Of a DNA stretch of 64,000 nt, positions 1 through 11,450 are shown piece by piece. Under the pieces are notes generated by a model that did not search any database, was not told where the DNA came from, and saw only the letters and a list, made by a program, of their open reading frames with translations. The DNA is taken from the NCBI GenBank assembly GCA_021904315.1, contig CM038911.1:20743390-20807389 (forward strand), written 5' to 3'. Each line of letters opens with the position of its first letter. Position 1 is the stretch's first letter. Position numbers and translations under genes: made by a program. Origin of the DNA: Sphagnum magellanicum. Taxonomy: Eukaryota > Streptophyta > Sphagnopsida > Sphagnales > Sphagnaceae.

Positions 1-2321
1 ATTATACATGCACATGCACAAGAAGTTTGAGGACTTTAACCACTTCCAATGCAGCCTTGAGACCTAATTACAGGATGCTGACTGCAGGTTCTCACAGTTC
101 CATAGGTTAGGGGGTGAGTCAATGCATTTAGCTTGCTGTTTTAATTCATCTTGATGTGGTAGGTGAATCCCTTGTTTTTCCTCTCAAGTTTTCTGGTCCA
201 TGACCTTGCTTACACTCTCCTGACAAATCTCTGAGCAGCATTCTGTATGATCAGTGCTGCAGTCACTGCCCATGATGATATTATTCTATGTGACAAGTAA
301 AGCATCTTTTCTAAGACAATTTGGAACTGGGTTTTGGAAACTTGTGAAACTGGTCGCACTCACACTATGACAACCTATTGCTGCTATGGGATGATGCACA
401 AGGCTTTAAAAAGTCAATCAAAATCAGAGACAACTCCACAGGATTAGCCCAGGATTACCTAGACAACTCCCAGAATCCACCAGGTAATGTCTCCCCAAAT
501 TGTAACATGGTCACTGATCTATGCACAATGAAACTCCCTGAAAATATATGTTGTCGACAGACAGCCTTTCCTGATATATATCAACTCCAATGTCCAACCA
601 TCTGAAAAGCTTATGCTAAACTAGAGGCAAACCTCTTCAGCTTCTTCCTTCGAGGTCAATCAGTATACATGATTCTGTCTGATGAGTGCCCACCAATATA
701 CAGAGCCTGAAATGAATCTGATCTTTGCAGGTGGTTCAGTTTGCAAGACAATGGCTGCAGCACACTTTTTCCAATTTAGTGTATACATATGCATATATTG
801 TGGGTGCACAGGCCTTTTTGCCAACTTGACATCATCATGGGCCTTTGGGCGGTCACCACTGCCCTTGAGCTTTAAGATTGAGCATGGTGATAACTAGCAA
901 AGGAAGAATGTTATTAACTTACTGGGACAGGCTCCTTTCTGTGCCCCTCCACTCTCATGCTTTGTTCCTGAAAATAAAATATGAAAAACAGTAAAAAATA
1001 GACAAGCAGCTTGCCCATCGCACATTGGCTCTGCCCTTCAAATGACATCCATAAGGATTATAAATATTCAACATACTAATTTGCAAACACATGGTGGTTA
1101 GCGTGGTAAAGCCCAAGTGGATCCTTCAGTTATGCAGGAAATATTTCTATAGTGGACTCCACATGACCCTAGAATGCAGGAAGGCCAAAGTTTAGCCCTT
1201 AAGTGAATGCATTCCAATGTGAGTCTCTACCCTGAAGGACAGAGCCAATAAGGAAGTATTCTATCATCAGTTTGCTCCTGCTCCTGGCAGTTATGCTAAA
1301 GTTGGAAGAATTAGACTTGTCATGTTTGGGAGGGAAGAATATGCATAGTTGAGCTTCCTACGCTTTCAAGTAATTTTCCTGTGCTTCATGGGAACATATC
1401 CTGACGGCCGGTGTGATGGTTAGCACCGTGGTTGTGGGAAATTTGTGAGAAGGATTCCTTGTTGTATGGTTTTGGATATTATTGGCAACCCATTGCAGGC
1501 AGTCAATTTTTTTTGCAAAGTTTCACACTGTTGCCAAATCTGAAAATGAGCTGCGACCCTCTCAAAGTGTTCTTTTTGTGAAGATTTTCAAAAATTTAGC
1601 CAGAAAAGTAGAGGAAAAAGAAAAAGAAAAAAAAGCTGAGTTCACCACATTTAGACTTTGTGGTCCTACAGGTAGTTAAAAAGTAGCAGGATTCTACAAA
1701 ACTTTTAGCTTCCTATTGTCCTGTAGCAAAACCTGACTAAATCCTCCTATAGATGGTTGCCAGTCACAAAATTGAGGAAAAAACCCCCTGAAATTTTCAG
1801 ATAGCGCTGGTTTTCAAATCTTGAAAATTGTTTCAAAAAAGCTGTGTTCCCTTGTAATTCAATCCTGGGCCTAGGAATGTCTCTGTGCTTTCTCGAGATG
1901 CTACCCTGCATAATATAGTTTTGGCGCACAGTCACCCCACAATCTGAATAATTGGAGACCGCTTATTTCAGACGGAATCCAGTAACCCAACAACTGGATT
2001 AGGTACAAGTTTAAGAAGGATCTACTCAAGATTTTTAACAATATATATAACTGCCTCCATATTACAAATTTTCAGCTGTAATACTTATCAAAATTCTTCT
2101 TCAATTCCTGCAAAGATTCTAACTTATCTCTCTTAGAGTCTTTGCCATACATGTGTCTCAACTATTAAACCTTTTCGCACGTTAAAATATAGAGTGATAG
2201 GTTGCCTGTTGGCTAGAAAACTCCCAACAAAACCTCAATGCACTTACAAAAAAATTGGGAAAAAGGATGTGGATCCTCGACTTAATTTTATTTTCCAGTA
2301 CTTTCAAAAAATCAGTCAGAC
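1..2321. other. Spacer, no gene recognised
   Basis: Only short open frames occur (at most 75 codons) and none resembles a protein family I know. Composition is less AT-rich than the later spacers. A purine-rich run lies near 1615-1640. I see no retroelement domain, LTR pair or RNA gene. Confidence 0.5.
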
Positions 2322-2603
2322 TTATTTTCCTCCGTCCTCTCCACGTCCACAGGGGATTTGAGAAGGATGAGTGTTTCTTTTAGGAGACCAACCAACAGAA
2401 AAGGCAACAACAGTACAGAAACCCACGCTGTAGCAAAAAAGCTTCCTGCCGGATGGTCCCACGGAAACACAAGCCAGGCTGTGTTTTATTCTGTAGGCAA
2501 TATCTGGTGCAAAATGTAAATTATGAAGAAGTTCTTCAGACGTCTTTATGGCAGGCTGCAGCGATCGCATTGCCACAAGGTATTTGTTGGCCTTGCCTAC
2601 CAA
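2322..2603 (-). CDS. Hypothetical 93-aa open frame, possible exon remnant
   Basis: An open frame of 93 codons on the minus strand, somewhat richer in GC than its surroundings. The protein has an amphipathic N-terminal half and then a hydrophobic stretch (about residues 57-71, FCYSVGFCTVVAFSVGW) that could span a membrane, followed by a short charged tail. I do not recognise it and see no neighbouring exon, splice signal or promoter that would confirm a gene. It may be a chance frame or a fragment of a decayed gene. Confidence 0.2.
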   Translation of the reverse strand: MVGKANKYLVAMRSLQPAIKTSEELLHNLHFAPDIAYRIKHSLACVSVGPSGRKLFCYSVGFCTVVAFSVGWSPKRNTHPSQIPCGRGEDGGK

Positions 2604-4630
2604 GGCAAGGATATTGTGTTTAGATTCATTTTAGTATGGTAGCTTAAGGGATTTTAGCCACTAGGTAATAGGTCTATTTTTATATGATGACTTTTGAAAG
2701 ATGGTATTTTGGCTTGTGATGATACTTGAGATTAGTTATAGAGTTATATTATCTTGAATGATTTTGGTTTCTTTAAGAGGATTTTTTTGAAGATTATATT
2801 TTTGCATGGTGAAATATTTGAGTTTTCATACTTCTTCTTTTGCCTTAAGATACTTTTTAATGTAAATGGCAAGGCCATAGTGTGACATACCCCTTGTTAA
2901 AACTTGGTATGCCCCCACTGGCCAGGGTGAACCTATAGAGGTACCTTCGCCTTCTTAAGTGAGAACACAAAGTGGCTATATTAACCTGAAATGTTAAACT
3001 TGGACAGAGCAACCCTGATTAAGACTTAGGATCAGGCATTTACGATGTTTACAAACAACAACTTAAAAATTTGGTGTTTGTATCAGTGTTGGTATGGTAA
3101 AGTGGAAAAGTCTGTTATCAACCCAGGTATACGCTACCCTATCTGCAAAGTACTAGATTTTTTAGAAACCCTCGATACCCATGTGCCTGTGTATTTTATT
3201 TGCAAAAAAGCCCTTCGAAACCCTACAAGCCAGGGGTTAGGGTTCACATTTCTTGTGTCATACCAGACCTCTTCAGTGTGCTAAACAAGTATCAGCAAAC
3301 AGGTACCCAGGGTTTTAGCACGGGTGGTATATGCTTATGAGTGTTCCTCCTTTAGCATTGACAGCAGAATTCCTCAACATGTATTCCATAGTTCACTGTT
3401 GCTTGTCGTTTGTGAAGATTCATGCTTCACTGCTGATTTATAATCCTGACCAGTAACTTTTTTACAATTGCAGACAAGTTCATTGCAAATTCAGAGTTCA
3501 GTCAATATTAGAATACAAGGTTCATATTTGGCCACATCAGGCATCAACATACCATTGTTGATACCCAGTTTGCAAATTCACATACATAAACTATTCATAT
3601 ACCAATTTTTTGTGATTTTCAATATTAAAAACCTTACCTAATATCAAATTAATATCATTTTATTACCACAAACCTTGAAGTACTTAGAAAGTACCATACC
3701 ATAGTGCCTTAGCAGCTTCAATAATCATATCATTTGTAGAAATGTTGAAATTTTCCAAAAATATTTTTTTCAAAGAACAAACTTTTGTGAAGGAAAATAG
3801 AAAATCTTTTGAAATATTTGAGATTTTTTTTTTTAAATATCAAACTTTCAAAATTAATTAATTTGTCATGCACTACCACATCTAGGCAACTACATCAATT
3901 ATCCAACAATCTCCAATATATCACAATATTCTCTTGCTTAACAAATGCACAATCTTATTAAAAATCTTAATCAATTCTTAGTTATCAAATCTTACTCAAT
4001 CACATCTTGTGGGAATTGCAAGCCCAAAAGTTTCAAAACACCAAACAAGCACAACATATTTCACAAATCTTTGAGACTTTGGTGTTTCAAAAAACCAAGA
4101 ATGAGACTCCAAAGCACAAACATGAGGCATTATCCTTAAACACCAAAAATCTAGAACCTTATTCACACTAAACTAATTCCAAACATAACTAATCACACAA
4201 TAAAATTTGTTACTAGGATACTGGTTGATCCTAACTGAGATTAAGCCTAATACAATAAACCTACTTAAGTAGACTATGTAAAACTCCTCAAAAATTATTC
4301 AATGGACATGTGTTGAAGTTAACCTTATACCACAACACTAGATCAACACTAGTTTTTAACACTGTACAAATATGAGTGCTAGTTCGCCCCAAGCCACCAC
4401 TAGTTTAATATAATAGTACAATAAATAAAAACAGGCAAGACAATGCCAACATAATTAGTTATGTCCATAAATTGGATTTGTTTGGCTCATTATTCATGAT
4501 TTTATTTGTCACTTTCATATTTCAATTTTTAATCTTGTCTATATATAAACAAAGATTATAATATTCATTATAATATTCATATAAAAGGTGTTGAAAAGGT
4601 TTTTGTGTAGGTGTACAACGCAAATGTTAT
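2604..4630. other. Spacer, AT-rich
   Basis: No gene recognised. From about 3550 the sequence becomes strongly AT-rich with poly-A/T runs. The stretch near 2880-3330 is more GC-balanced and could be an old retroelement fragment, but no domain can be read. Confidence 0.4.
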
Positions 4631-4633
4631 GGC

Positions 4634-4905
4634 AAATGAAATTGTTGGATTTGGCGGTCTAAATTTTTTACGTTAGTTATTTTGAATGAAATAAAAATTA
4701 AATGTGTAATAAGGTTTGGTAGATTTGTGGGATCTTTAAAAGACCAATGGAAATGCTACAAAGGGATCATTCTTTTCAATGTTTAACATAATAGGGTTGT
4801 TTCCAAATCAATGGGATGGTTGGATTTGGTGGTTTAAATTTGTTTTCTTAGTTATCTTGAAGGAACTAATAGTCGATGTGTGATAATTATTTATAGACAT
4901 GGTTC
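4634..4905 (+). repeat. Imperfect tandem duplication, ~180 bp period
   Basis: The block starting near 4637 (ATGAAATTGTTGGATTTGG) recurs near 4818 as ATGGGATGGTTGGATTTGG, and about 75 bases of similar text follow each. This gives two diverged units about 181 bp apart. No coding potential is apparent. Confidence 0.6.
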
Positions 4906-5099
4906 TAGCACATTATTGGTACACTTTGTTGTGAAATATACTAGTAGTCAATTTTTCATATAACTAATTAGCCTTTGACCCAACAACTTTGGACAGATAA
5001 CCAATGCACATGTTTTTATACATTCATTTGCTTGTTTCATTTTGAACCAACGATGCTAGGAAGACATGTGAGTATGAGTGTGAGCTTGTGAGGATGAGC

Positions 5100-5630
5100 C
5101 TACGAGCAGGAACGAAAATATTTGGAATATTTTGATGATAGGGATAGATACTGACCTTTGTGTTTCATGAAGTAGACCCACACCTTCCTTATGTGGTCAT
5201 CAATGAAACTCATGTAGTACTTGCATCTTCTAATGGATTTTGTCTTCGTGGTCCACACATCTGAGTGGATCATTTCCAAAGGTTTGGAACTTACATGAGT
5301 TGTTTGTGCTAGGAATGGATGTTTAACTTGCTTCCCCAATTGACATGCTTCACAAACTTTTGACATCACCTCTTCTGTTCCAAATTTGGGAAGGCCTCCA
5401 ACAAGATTCTTTTTCTCCATCTGTTTAAGACATTGGAGATTAACATGGCCAACCCACTTGTGCCAAATTCGAATGTCTCCAACTCCTTTTCCATGTGTGA
5501 ATAACATGGAATTCACTTCAAGCATGTTCACATCCAAGGTGAACATTCGTCCATTCCTTTCCCTTTTTGCAATCAACTTGCCTTGGTTCTTCATGTCTTC
5601 CACAAAACATCCATTTGGGTTGAATGTCAC
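5100..5630 (-). pseudogene. copia-1 GAG-pre-integrase and partial integrase
   Basis: An open stretch of 176 codons. Residues about 55-105 hold the zinc-binding pre-integrase domain (IWHKWVGHVNLQCL ... VCEACQLGKQ, an H-H-C-C pattern). The integrase core starts at LEMIHSDVWTT, where D of HSDV is the first catalytic aspartate. It continues YYMSFIDDHIRKVWVYFMK and then loses similarity near 5110. The second Asp and the Glu are absent. Confidence 0.85.
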
Positions 5631-5929
5631 CTATAAACCTTATTCCACCATCTGGCCTACGGAGACCAAATTTTTTGTTATGGTTGGAACATGAAATATA
5701 TTTTTTAGGTATTATGTTTGCCCATCTTGCATGGACAATGGCACCTTGCCAATTTGTGTGATGGGATGTGTAGTGTCATCACCAGTTTCCACAAACCCTG
5801 GTGTCTTCAAATCCTTTGCGTTTCTAAACCATTCTCCATGGCTAGTCATGTGGTTTGAAGCTCCAAAATCCGCATATTAGACATTGTTGTTTGATACACC
5901 TCCTATCATTGAATTTACCATGTGCTACA
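5631..5929 (-). pseudogene. copia-1 aspartic protease remnant
   Basis: Continuing the minus strand from gag, the frame reads YADFGASNHMTSHGEWF, the copia retropepsin site. The active-site triad normally D-S/T-G is D-F-G here, which a single C-to-T change explains. Downstream KNIFHVPTITKNLVSVGQ is the conserved segment before the pre-integrase domain. Several stops are present. The protease would cut the Gag-Pol polyprotein in a live element. Confidence 0.75.
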
Positions 5930-6901
5930 TCACAAACAATTGTTCATCACATTGATTATTAGTTGATGCATAATTCCTTTGTTGTAGTTTTCAATTTCGT
6001 GCATCATGCTCCCTTTGATAACAGTTATTTGCCATGTGCCCAGGTTTCCCGCAGTAGTAGCAATTTGAATCGTTATTTGGTTGTTGACCTCGATGACTTC
6101 CACCACGACCTCCACGACTTTCTCGACTTCTTCGACTTCCTTTTCCTCCAAAGTTTCCTCATCCACCTCCATGAGCTTGACTTTCATGTTGATGATGTCC
6201 AACATGCGAGCTTCCGTGTCGACCTCGAAATGAAGTTTTGCCACCTCTACCTCTACCTCTATTGGTATTTGAGTAGAAAACATTTTCTTGTGATCCTCCA
6301 TTGGAAGAGGTGCCAACAATTATCATCTTTTCACTTATAAGTAGTGTTATTAAGTCTTGGAAGTTGGGAAATGTTTCTCGAACTGCAATTGAAGTACAAA
6401 ACTGGCTATAGTTTTTTCCAAGTCCATTTAAGGTCACGGCCATTAAATCTTCATCATCTACAAGGGCTCCTATAGATGCAAGAACATCTGCAAGGTTTTT
6501 CACCTTTGTAGAATAGTCATTGATGTTCATTTTGTTTTTCTGTAGATTATGCAACTCTTGCTTGAGCTGCATTTTGCAGGCTTATGTATTGGTGCCATAC
6601 ATATTCACCAATGTATCCCAAGCTTGCTTGGGTGATTTTGCATCTTGAATATGCACAATCATGGAATCGGACACACTCATAGAAACTAATATAAAACTTT
6701 TCTTGCTTTTTCATGCCAAATTTTATTGGCTTGAATTTGTTATTGTGTGGGGTTTTATGGGAGAGGAGGTTCTTTCTCATCACCAATTATGAATTCCAAG
6801 TAGCCTTTCCCCATCAAAAAATTCATAATACTAAATTTCCACACTTGGAAATTATTCTTGTTTAGTTTTTCAATTGCAATTTGAGAAAGACCATCCGCCA
6901 T
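5930..6901 (-). pseudogene. copia-1 gag (nucleocapsid) pseudogene
   Basis: Gag packages the element RNA in cytoplasmic virus-like particles. The start at 6901 gives MADGLSQIAIEKLNKNNF, the usual opening of plant copia gag (a GG/NN-F-W pattern follows with FQVWKFSI). The middle part (about 6640-6340) matches the gag-polypeptide/UBN2 domain with AWDTLVNMYGTNT and LADVLASIGALVDDE. Near 6060-6010 a zinc knuckle reads CYYCGKPGHMANNC. The reading frame changes at least twice, once between 6640 and 6570 (with a TAA stop near 6587) and once before the knuckle, so no functional gag can be made. Confidence 0.8.
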
Positions 6902-6959
6902 CTCTTAAGGCAACATTTAATGTCTTCTTGGGGTTTCACAAATGATTTTAATTCCTTCC

Positions 6960-7026
6960 TTAGGTTTTTAGGATTGGGATTAGGGTTTTTTTTAGGTTGA
7001 TAGGATTAGGGTTAGGGTTAGGGTTG
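6960..7026 (+). repeat. Telomere-like TTAGGG/TTTAGGG tract in the copia-1 leader
   Basis: Repeated GGATTAGGGTTAGGGTTAGGG-type sequence, degenerate and about 60 bases long. It lies between the gag start and the primer-binding site of copia-1. It is interstitial, not a chromosome end. Confidence 0.6.
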
Positions 7027-8019
7027 AACAAGATGGACCTTGCATATGTATGTATGTCTTGAGTATTATACGAAATTCTATATTATACATAGGTTTTACA
7101 TATATGTACGTATCTCGTATAAATATTTCGTATGGTATTAAATACATGATTACATACCACACTTTTGAATGAAGGTCTTCATAATGTATTTGCACTTCCC
7201 AATCTTCAAACTACTTCCTTCAAGTTCTCCCAAGTTGTATTTGCTCCACTTCAAAAAATTATTTTGATGTCTTCTCAAAACAAACTTTCGTCACAACAAC
7301 TTTGCAAAGCTACACCACTCACATATGACCTTAGATTGATTTGAAATTTTTGTGAAACATGAACAATTATGTCTATTACCTTCTTTCAAAATTTCAGCTC
7401 ATTTAACTTCATAAAATGAAAGATCTTGCCACTTCTTTGAAGGCACCTCAAACTAAGACCTGAACACAAAATGACTTACAACTTGTTTTCAACACCTCCA
7501 AACTCCTTGAGATTTTGGGAGACACATTAGATGTATGTCTTCTATATATGTTCGAAATTTCAGTTCTATTGATGATGACCACAAAGAGTTATCACTTTCA
7601 AAATGAACTGACTTCAAAACTGAAACTGAAATTTTAAATGCTTGAATCTCTCTCAATACAAATCCAAATGACATGAAATTTCTCTCACATATATATTCCT
7701 TTATGATCTATACGATCTTAATGTTATAGATCCAAAAAAGCTCAAACAAAGGAAATATGACCAAAAAACCAGATCTAGCACAAAGTCTTCAAAGGCTCAT
7801 AACTCTCACAAAATATATCGTTTTTTTTATAATAGAAACGTCTTATAGTCTTCTATAATTTCTCCAAGTTTCAGTCCAAGATCTTTTCACAGTAGATCTA
7901 AATCTAGATTTAAAGATCTGACTTCCACGACCCTTGATATGTTGATATCTTTTCACCTATTTTCTTTCTCTTCACATTCTTTCCTTTCCCCGTTTCTCTT
8001 TTGCACTTGACAAACTCCT

Positions 8020-8090
8020 ATGATATTACTAGAGACTCTCAAGCTCTAGTCCTAGAGACTTTCAAGCTCTAGTCCTAGAGACTTTTTTGC
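8020..8090. repeat. Short tandem repeat in the copia-1 leader
   Basis: The phrase CTCTAGTCCTAGAGACT recurs in tandem about every 24 bases with small changes. Each unit contains the palindrome-like CTAGTCCTAG. Confidence 0.6.
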
Positions 8091-8127
8091 TTTAGATCTT
8101 TTTCAACTTTCTCATTCAACAACCTAA

Positions 8128-8139
8128 GTTCTGACACCA
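8128..8139 (-). other. Primer-binding site (initiator tRNA-Met type) of copia-1
   Basis: The minus strand reads TGGTGTCAGAAC immediately after the LTR end. This matches the usual plant copia site TGGTATCAGAGC at 10 of 12 positions, the site that pairs with the 3' end of initiator tRNA-Met. Confidence 0.8.
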
Positions 8140-8452
8140 TGTTAACAAATAAGAGATCTACTCAAGTGCAAACACAAATCTTTATTGAAAGGAAACTATA
8201 ACATGAAGTTCACAACACGAAACATAACATCAAGAACACTTAAAGGTTCTTATCTCATGAAATACACAAACTTGTGTAATGAAGAAAAGAAAGCCAAACC
8301 ATTAACACCAAGGTATTTAACTAAAAGACCAAACCACAAATAACCAAACTAATATAAGTAAAGAAAGTAATTCAACCTTGTGAAAGTAACCTAATTACTT
8401 TCCTACTTTAATAACTAATGAAACCTAATTAGTTGAGTTTGAATTCTCAACA
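8140..8452 (-). repeat. 5' LTR of copia-1
   Basis: On the minus strand it begins TGTTGAGAATTC and ends TTTGTTAACA, so it has the TG...CA ends typical of LTRs, and it directly abuts the primer-binding site. Length is 313 bp. No second copy is present because the element is truncated, so the outer boundary rests on the terminal TG and the consensus of the family type. Confidence 0.75.
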
Positions 8453-9347
8453 ACACCTTCAGCTACAGACCATTAACCAACACAACATAAAACAAGAATA
8501 CCACGATTGATTTGTTTTGAAATGATTATGGCTTTGTAGTAATGTTTAATATATTTTTGTAGCACCAAACAACAATTGCTTGATTTCGGAAGACAACGTT
8601 AAATTTGCCAAATGTTGTCCCCACACAGGCACTCAAAGACCTCCACACCATTGTGGGTGATAATAATAGGTCGTTCGTTTCCCAACTAACAAGTAGTTGA
8701 TTAACGTCATTGCATTGGCCATGGACGAAAGAAGTTCACCCAATCATGTCGATGTGAATTTACTTCTCACCCAGGTGGAAGGTTTGCTTTGCATTTGACT
8801 AATCCAAACATTTCCTCACTTTCTAAGTGCAATATTCTAACAGAAAGACCAGAGGTTGAAGTGTACTTGGCAATTGTAGCAACAATTTCAACTAGGTCCT
8901 TTGATTAACTGGCCTTATGCAAGCATAATTTATTCTTGTCCAAACCGGTCTCGTATGCATCTCCTTATAAAAAGGCATAATATAATGAAAACTACTTGAA
9001 TGTTCGCACATAATTGTCGAACGTTGCAACAAAGAGGCAAATACCCTTGTTGCCAAATTGTTGGAGCCAAATGTTATGGATTGTCCAAGATAAATTATAA
9101 GTTGGCATATCAACTTCCTCCTCCAAAGAAAATTTTTAAAAGCACATAAAAGGAATGAGTTAGAATTTAGGAAGGACAAATGGAAAATAAAATTTGAACA
9201 AAGTAACATGGAAGAACATACATCTAACATGAAGCCTCCCCATTGTCACACACGAAAGTGCCAAAAGCCGACTTAATTGTTGAGCTCGTGATTGGTGCCC
9301 TCGCTTGTAGTTCAGAACGAGTACCACCAAGACCAAATGGTAGCATG

Positions 9348-10055
9348 TCAAAGGTTAGCTTCCTCCAAGGACATGGTTTTTTTGTACTCATAATAAAGGG
9401 TTTTGTGTTGATCATGGAACTCTAGTGCGATTAATTGCTTGGTGTGTCTATCCAAAGATTGAATCCAATTGAAAAAACACATCCACTCTTTGTCAACCAT
9501 CTTGACCATAGGATCTCCGGTCACATAAATAATGCAAACAACATTCCTGCTTGCTTGCACATCATCCGCCATGAACCCCTTGAAATGTGCATACCCAATT
9601 CTTTCTTCTCAAAAATTGCATTTAATTTCCTCCACATAATGCATTGAGCTTCCATGTCATAGACCACAATCGTCATGACCTTACAATATTATGGGTCATA
9701 AATGTGATAGGCCATGGTTGTCCATCCTTGAACATGTTTTATCTGATCGAACATCATCCATGCATTTTGCAGATCATCATTCAATTACATTCCCCAAACC
9801 AGATCAAATCCGAACATAGTTTAATCAATGGACATCTTGAATAAATAAATTTTCTACCTAGCCTATTGACCAGGAAAAAATTGTCCTAAATATAGTCATA
9901 ACCAAATAGTGCCTTCAATTTTAGGATATAGTCAATGGAGCCGAAATTATCGAAACAATGTTTCAGTGAAATAATGAGATTATGTATGCCATGGGAGCAA
10001 AAAGGAATGAATTTTAACAACATTTGATTTAGTTTTTCACCTTTGAAAAGTTCTA
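9348..10055 (-). pseudogene. Transposase-like remnant, copy 1
   Basis: Read on the minus strand, fragments in several frames join into one protein-like sequence: FKGEKLNQMLLKF, FCSHGIHNLIISLKH, LKALFGYDYI, then FMADDVQASRNVVCIIYV, GDPMVKMVDKEWMCFFNW and IQSLDRHTKQLI. The GDP..MVDKE....F.W.QSLDRHTKQLI pattern recalls transposase-like proteins of land plants of uncertain superfamily (perhaps MULE-like). The same region recurs in opposite orientation at 20990-21736. Stops and frameshifts are frequent. Further sequence to about 9160 (FDMLPFGLGGTRSEL) may belong to it. Confidence 0.45.
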
Positions 10056-10902
10056 GAAAACTTGAGAACATTTCCCTAGACAATGGCCTAAGATTTGGGT
10101 CTCCCTGCAAGAACTTTTCAAATCTATCGTTCTTTTCCTTCTAAAGAGGCCCCCATGATGACTCAACAATTAGAACAACAATCTCTTTACCTTGCCAATT
10201 TGTGGGGGAAACAAAGAAGACCTTCTCCCCCTACTTATAACCCATTTGAAAGGCATGTTCTATTTTGAGCACATCAATTTTAAGAGCAAGCTTGACAATG
10301 GGCATGGTAATGAGCCTACACAATGGAATGTTCATTCAAGATTTTCTCTTGGGATAAATTTTGAATTTCTCTAAGACCTCATTAGTGTTGAACTTGTTCT
10401 TGCTTTAGATCCCCTGAATTACATTCTCACATGATGTTGGAATCAAATACATTAACAATTCATGAAATGGAACAATTAAATCTTTAATGAAAGTTGATGT
10501 CTAGTAACTCTTCTATTGAAAACTAGATAATTATGTATTATTCACTAGTTGATTAATGGCATACGTAAAACATAAGAAAGTAGACCAATTACAATATAAT
10601 TTTGCAAAGGAACCTAGCCATCTAAAGAGGGATGTGTTTGTAATGTTAATTAACATCGATTAACTATTTCTAAAACCTTGTCTAGGCACCTTGTATACAA
10701 GAAGCACATCAACAAAAATGACTCATAATTTGACGCAAATCATCAATGGGAATTAGCTCATGGAAAACGATAATTTTTTAGTCATCAATTGTCACCAACT
10801 AATTGCTTGTCAAACATTCTTACCGCACCTCTTTGACAAACAATAATGACTTTCATTTGGTTCTAAATTGTCACAAGAAATGACCTTTGTAGTGATGGAA
10901 GT
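10056..10902. other. Spacer, no gene recognised
   Basis: The text next to the transposase-like remnant shows no domain and no similarity to the partner copy upstream of 20990. It may hold the flank of the old element. Confidence 0.35.
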
Positions 10903-11096
10903 GTTAGTCAATGCTGACTAACACTCCATGCACATTCTAACTAAACCTCCTAGAGAGATTTAAAAATCAAATTTAGCTATGGCTATACCAATATAAAGAG
11001 TTAGTCAATGCTAACTAACACTCCATGCACATTCTAACTAAACCTCCTAGAGAGATTTAGAAATCAAATTTAGCTATGGCTATACCAATATAAAGA
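10903..11096 (+). repeat. Tandem duplication, 97-bp unit, two copies
   Basis: Copy 1 (10903-10999) and copy 2 (11000-11096) are nearly identical. Each opens with a small palindrome: in copy 1 GTTAGTCA and TGACTAAC pair around ATGC. Their near-identity suggests a recent event. Confidence 0.9.
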
Positions 11097-11450
11097 AATT
11101 ACCTTCAGTTGGCCTCAATCAAGGTTGAATCATCATACTAAAACACATTTGTGAAAAAAATGAGGAAAACCAATTCAAATCAAAGGTTTAAGACCCACCT
11201 TTTGTTGAAACATAGATGCAAAAACCCAAAGTATAACTAGTGTATCCATAATAGAAAGGTGTTGCAAATTAGCTTGGAGAATGGAAACATTACAAACCAA
11301 CACATAATATTTTTAGACAACCTTAAATTAAACGTGAACAATTGTGATAAAAAATTGAATTCAAATATTTTAAAAGTATCATTTCTTAGAGAAACTTATT
11401 TTTTCATGGTCCATAACTCATATTGTCGAATCTAGATCCTTTTCCTTGTT

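Larger units (their letters stand above)
5100..8452 (-). mobile_element. Ty1/copia retrotransposon copia-1, truncated at its 3' end
   Basis: Read on the minus strand the order is 5' LTR (8452-8140), primer-binding site, a 1.2-kb leader, gag (from 6901), protease, GAG-pre-integrase and the first part of the integrase core. The order PR-INT before RT is that of Ty1/copia. Homology stops near 5100, in the integrase catalytic core, so the rest of integrase, RT, RNase H and the 3' LTR are missing. Stops and frameshifts in gag and protease show it is dead. Confidence 0.85.

Noticed and set aside
5963-6340. 125-codon plus-strand frame rich in Asp/His/Leu
   Set aside because: It is the antisense shadow of copia-1 gag, whose minus strand carries the zinc knuckle.
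6960-7026. TTAGGG tract considered as a chromosome end
   Set aside because: It is about 60 degenerate bases inside the copia-1 leader with sequence on both sides.
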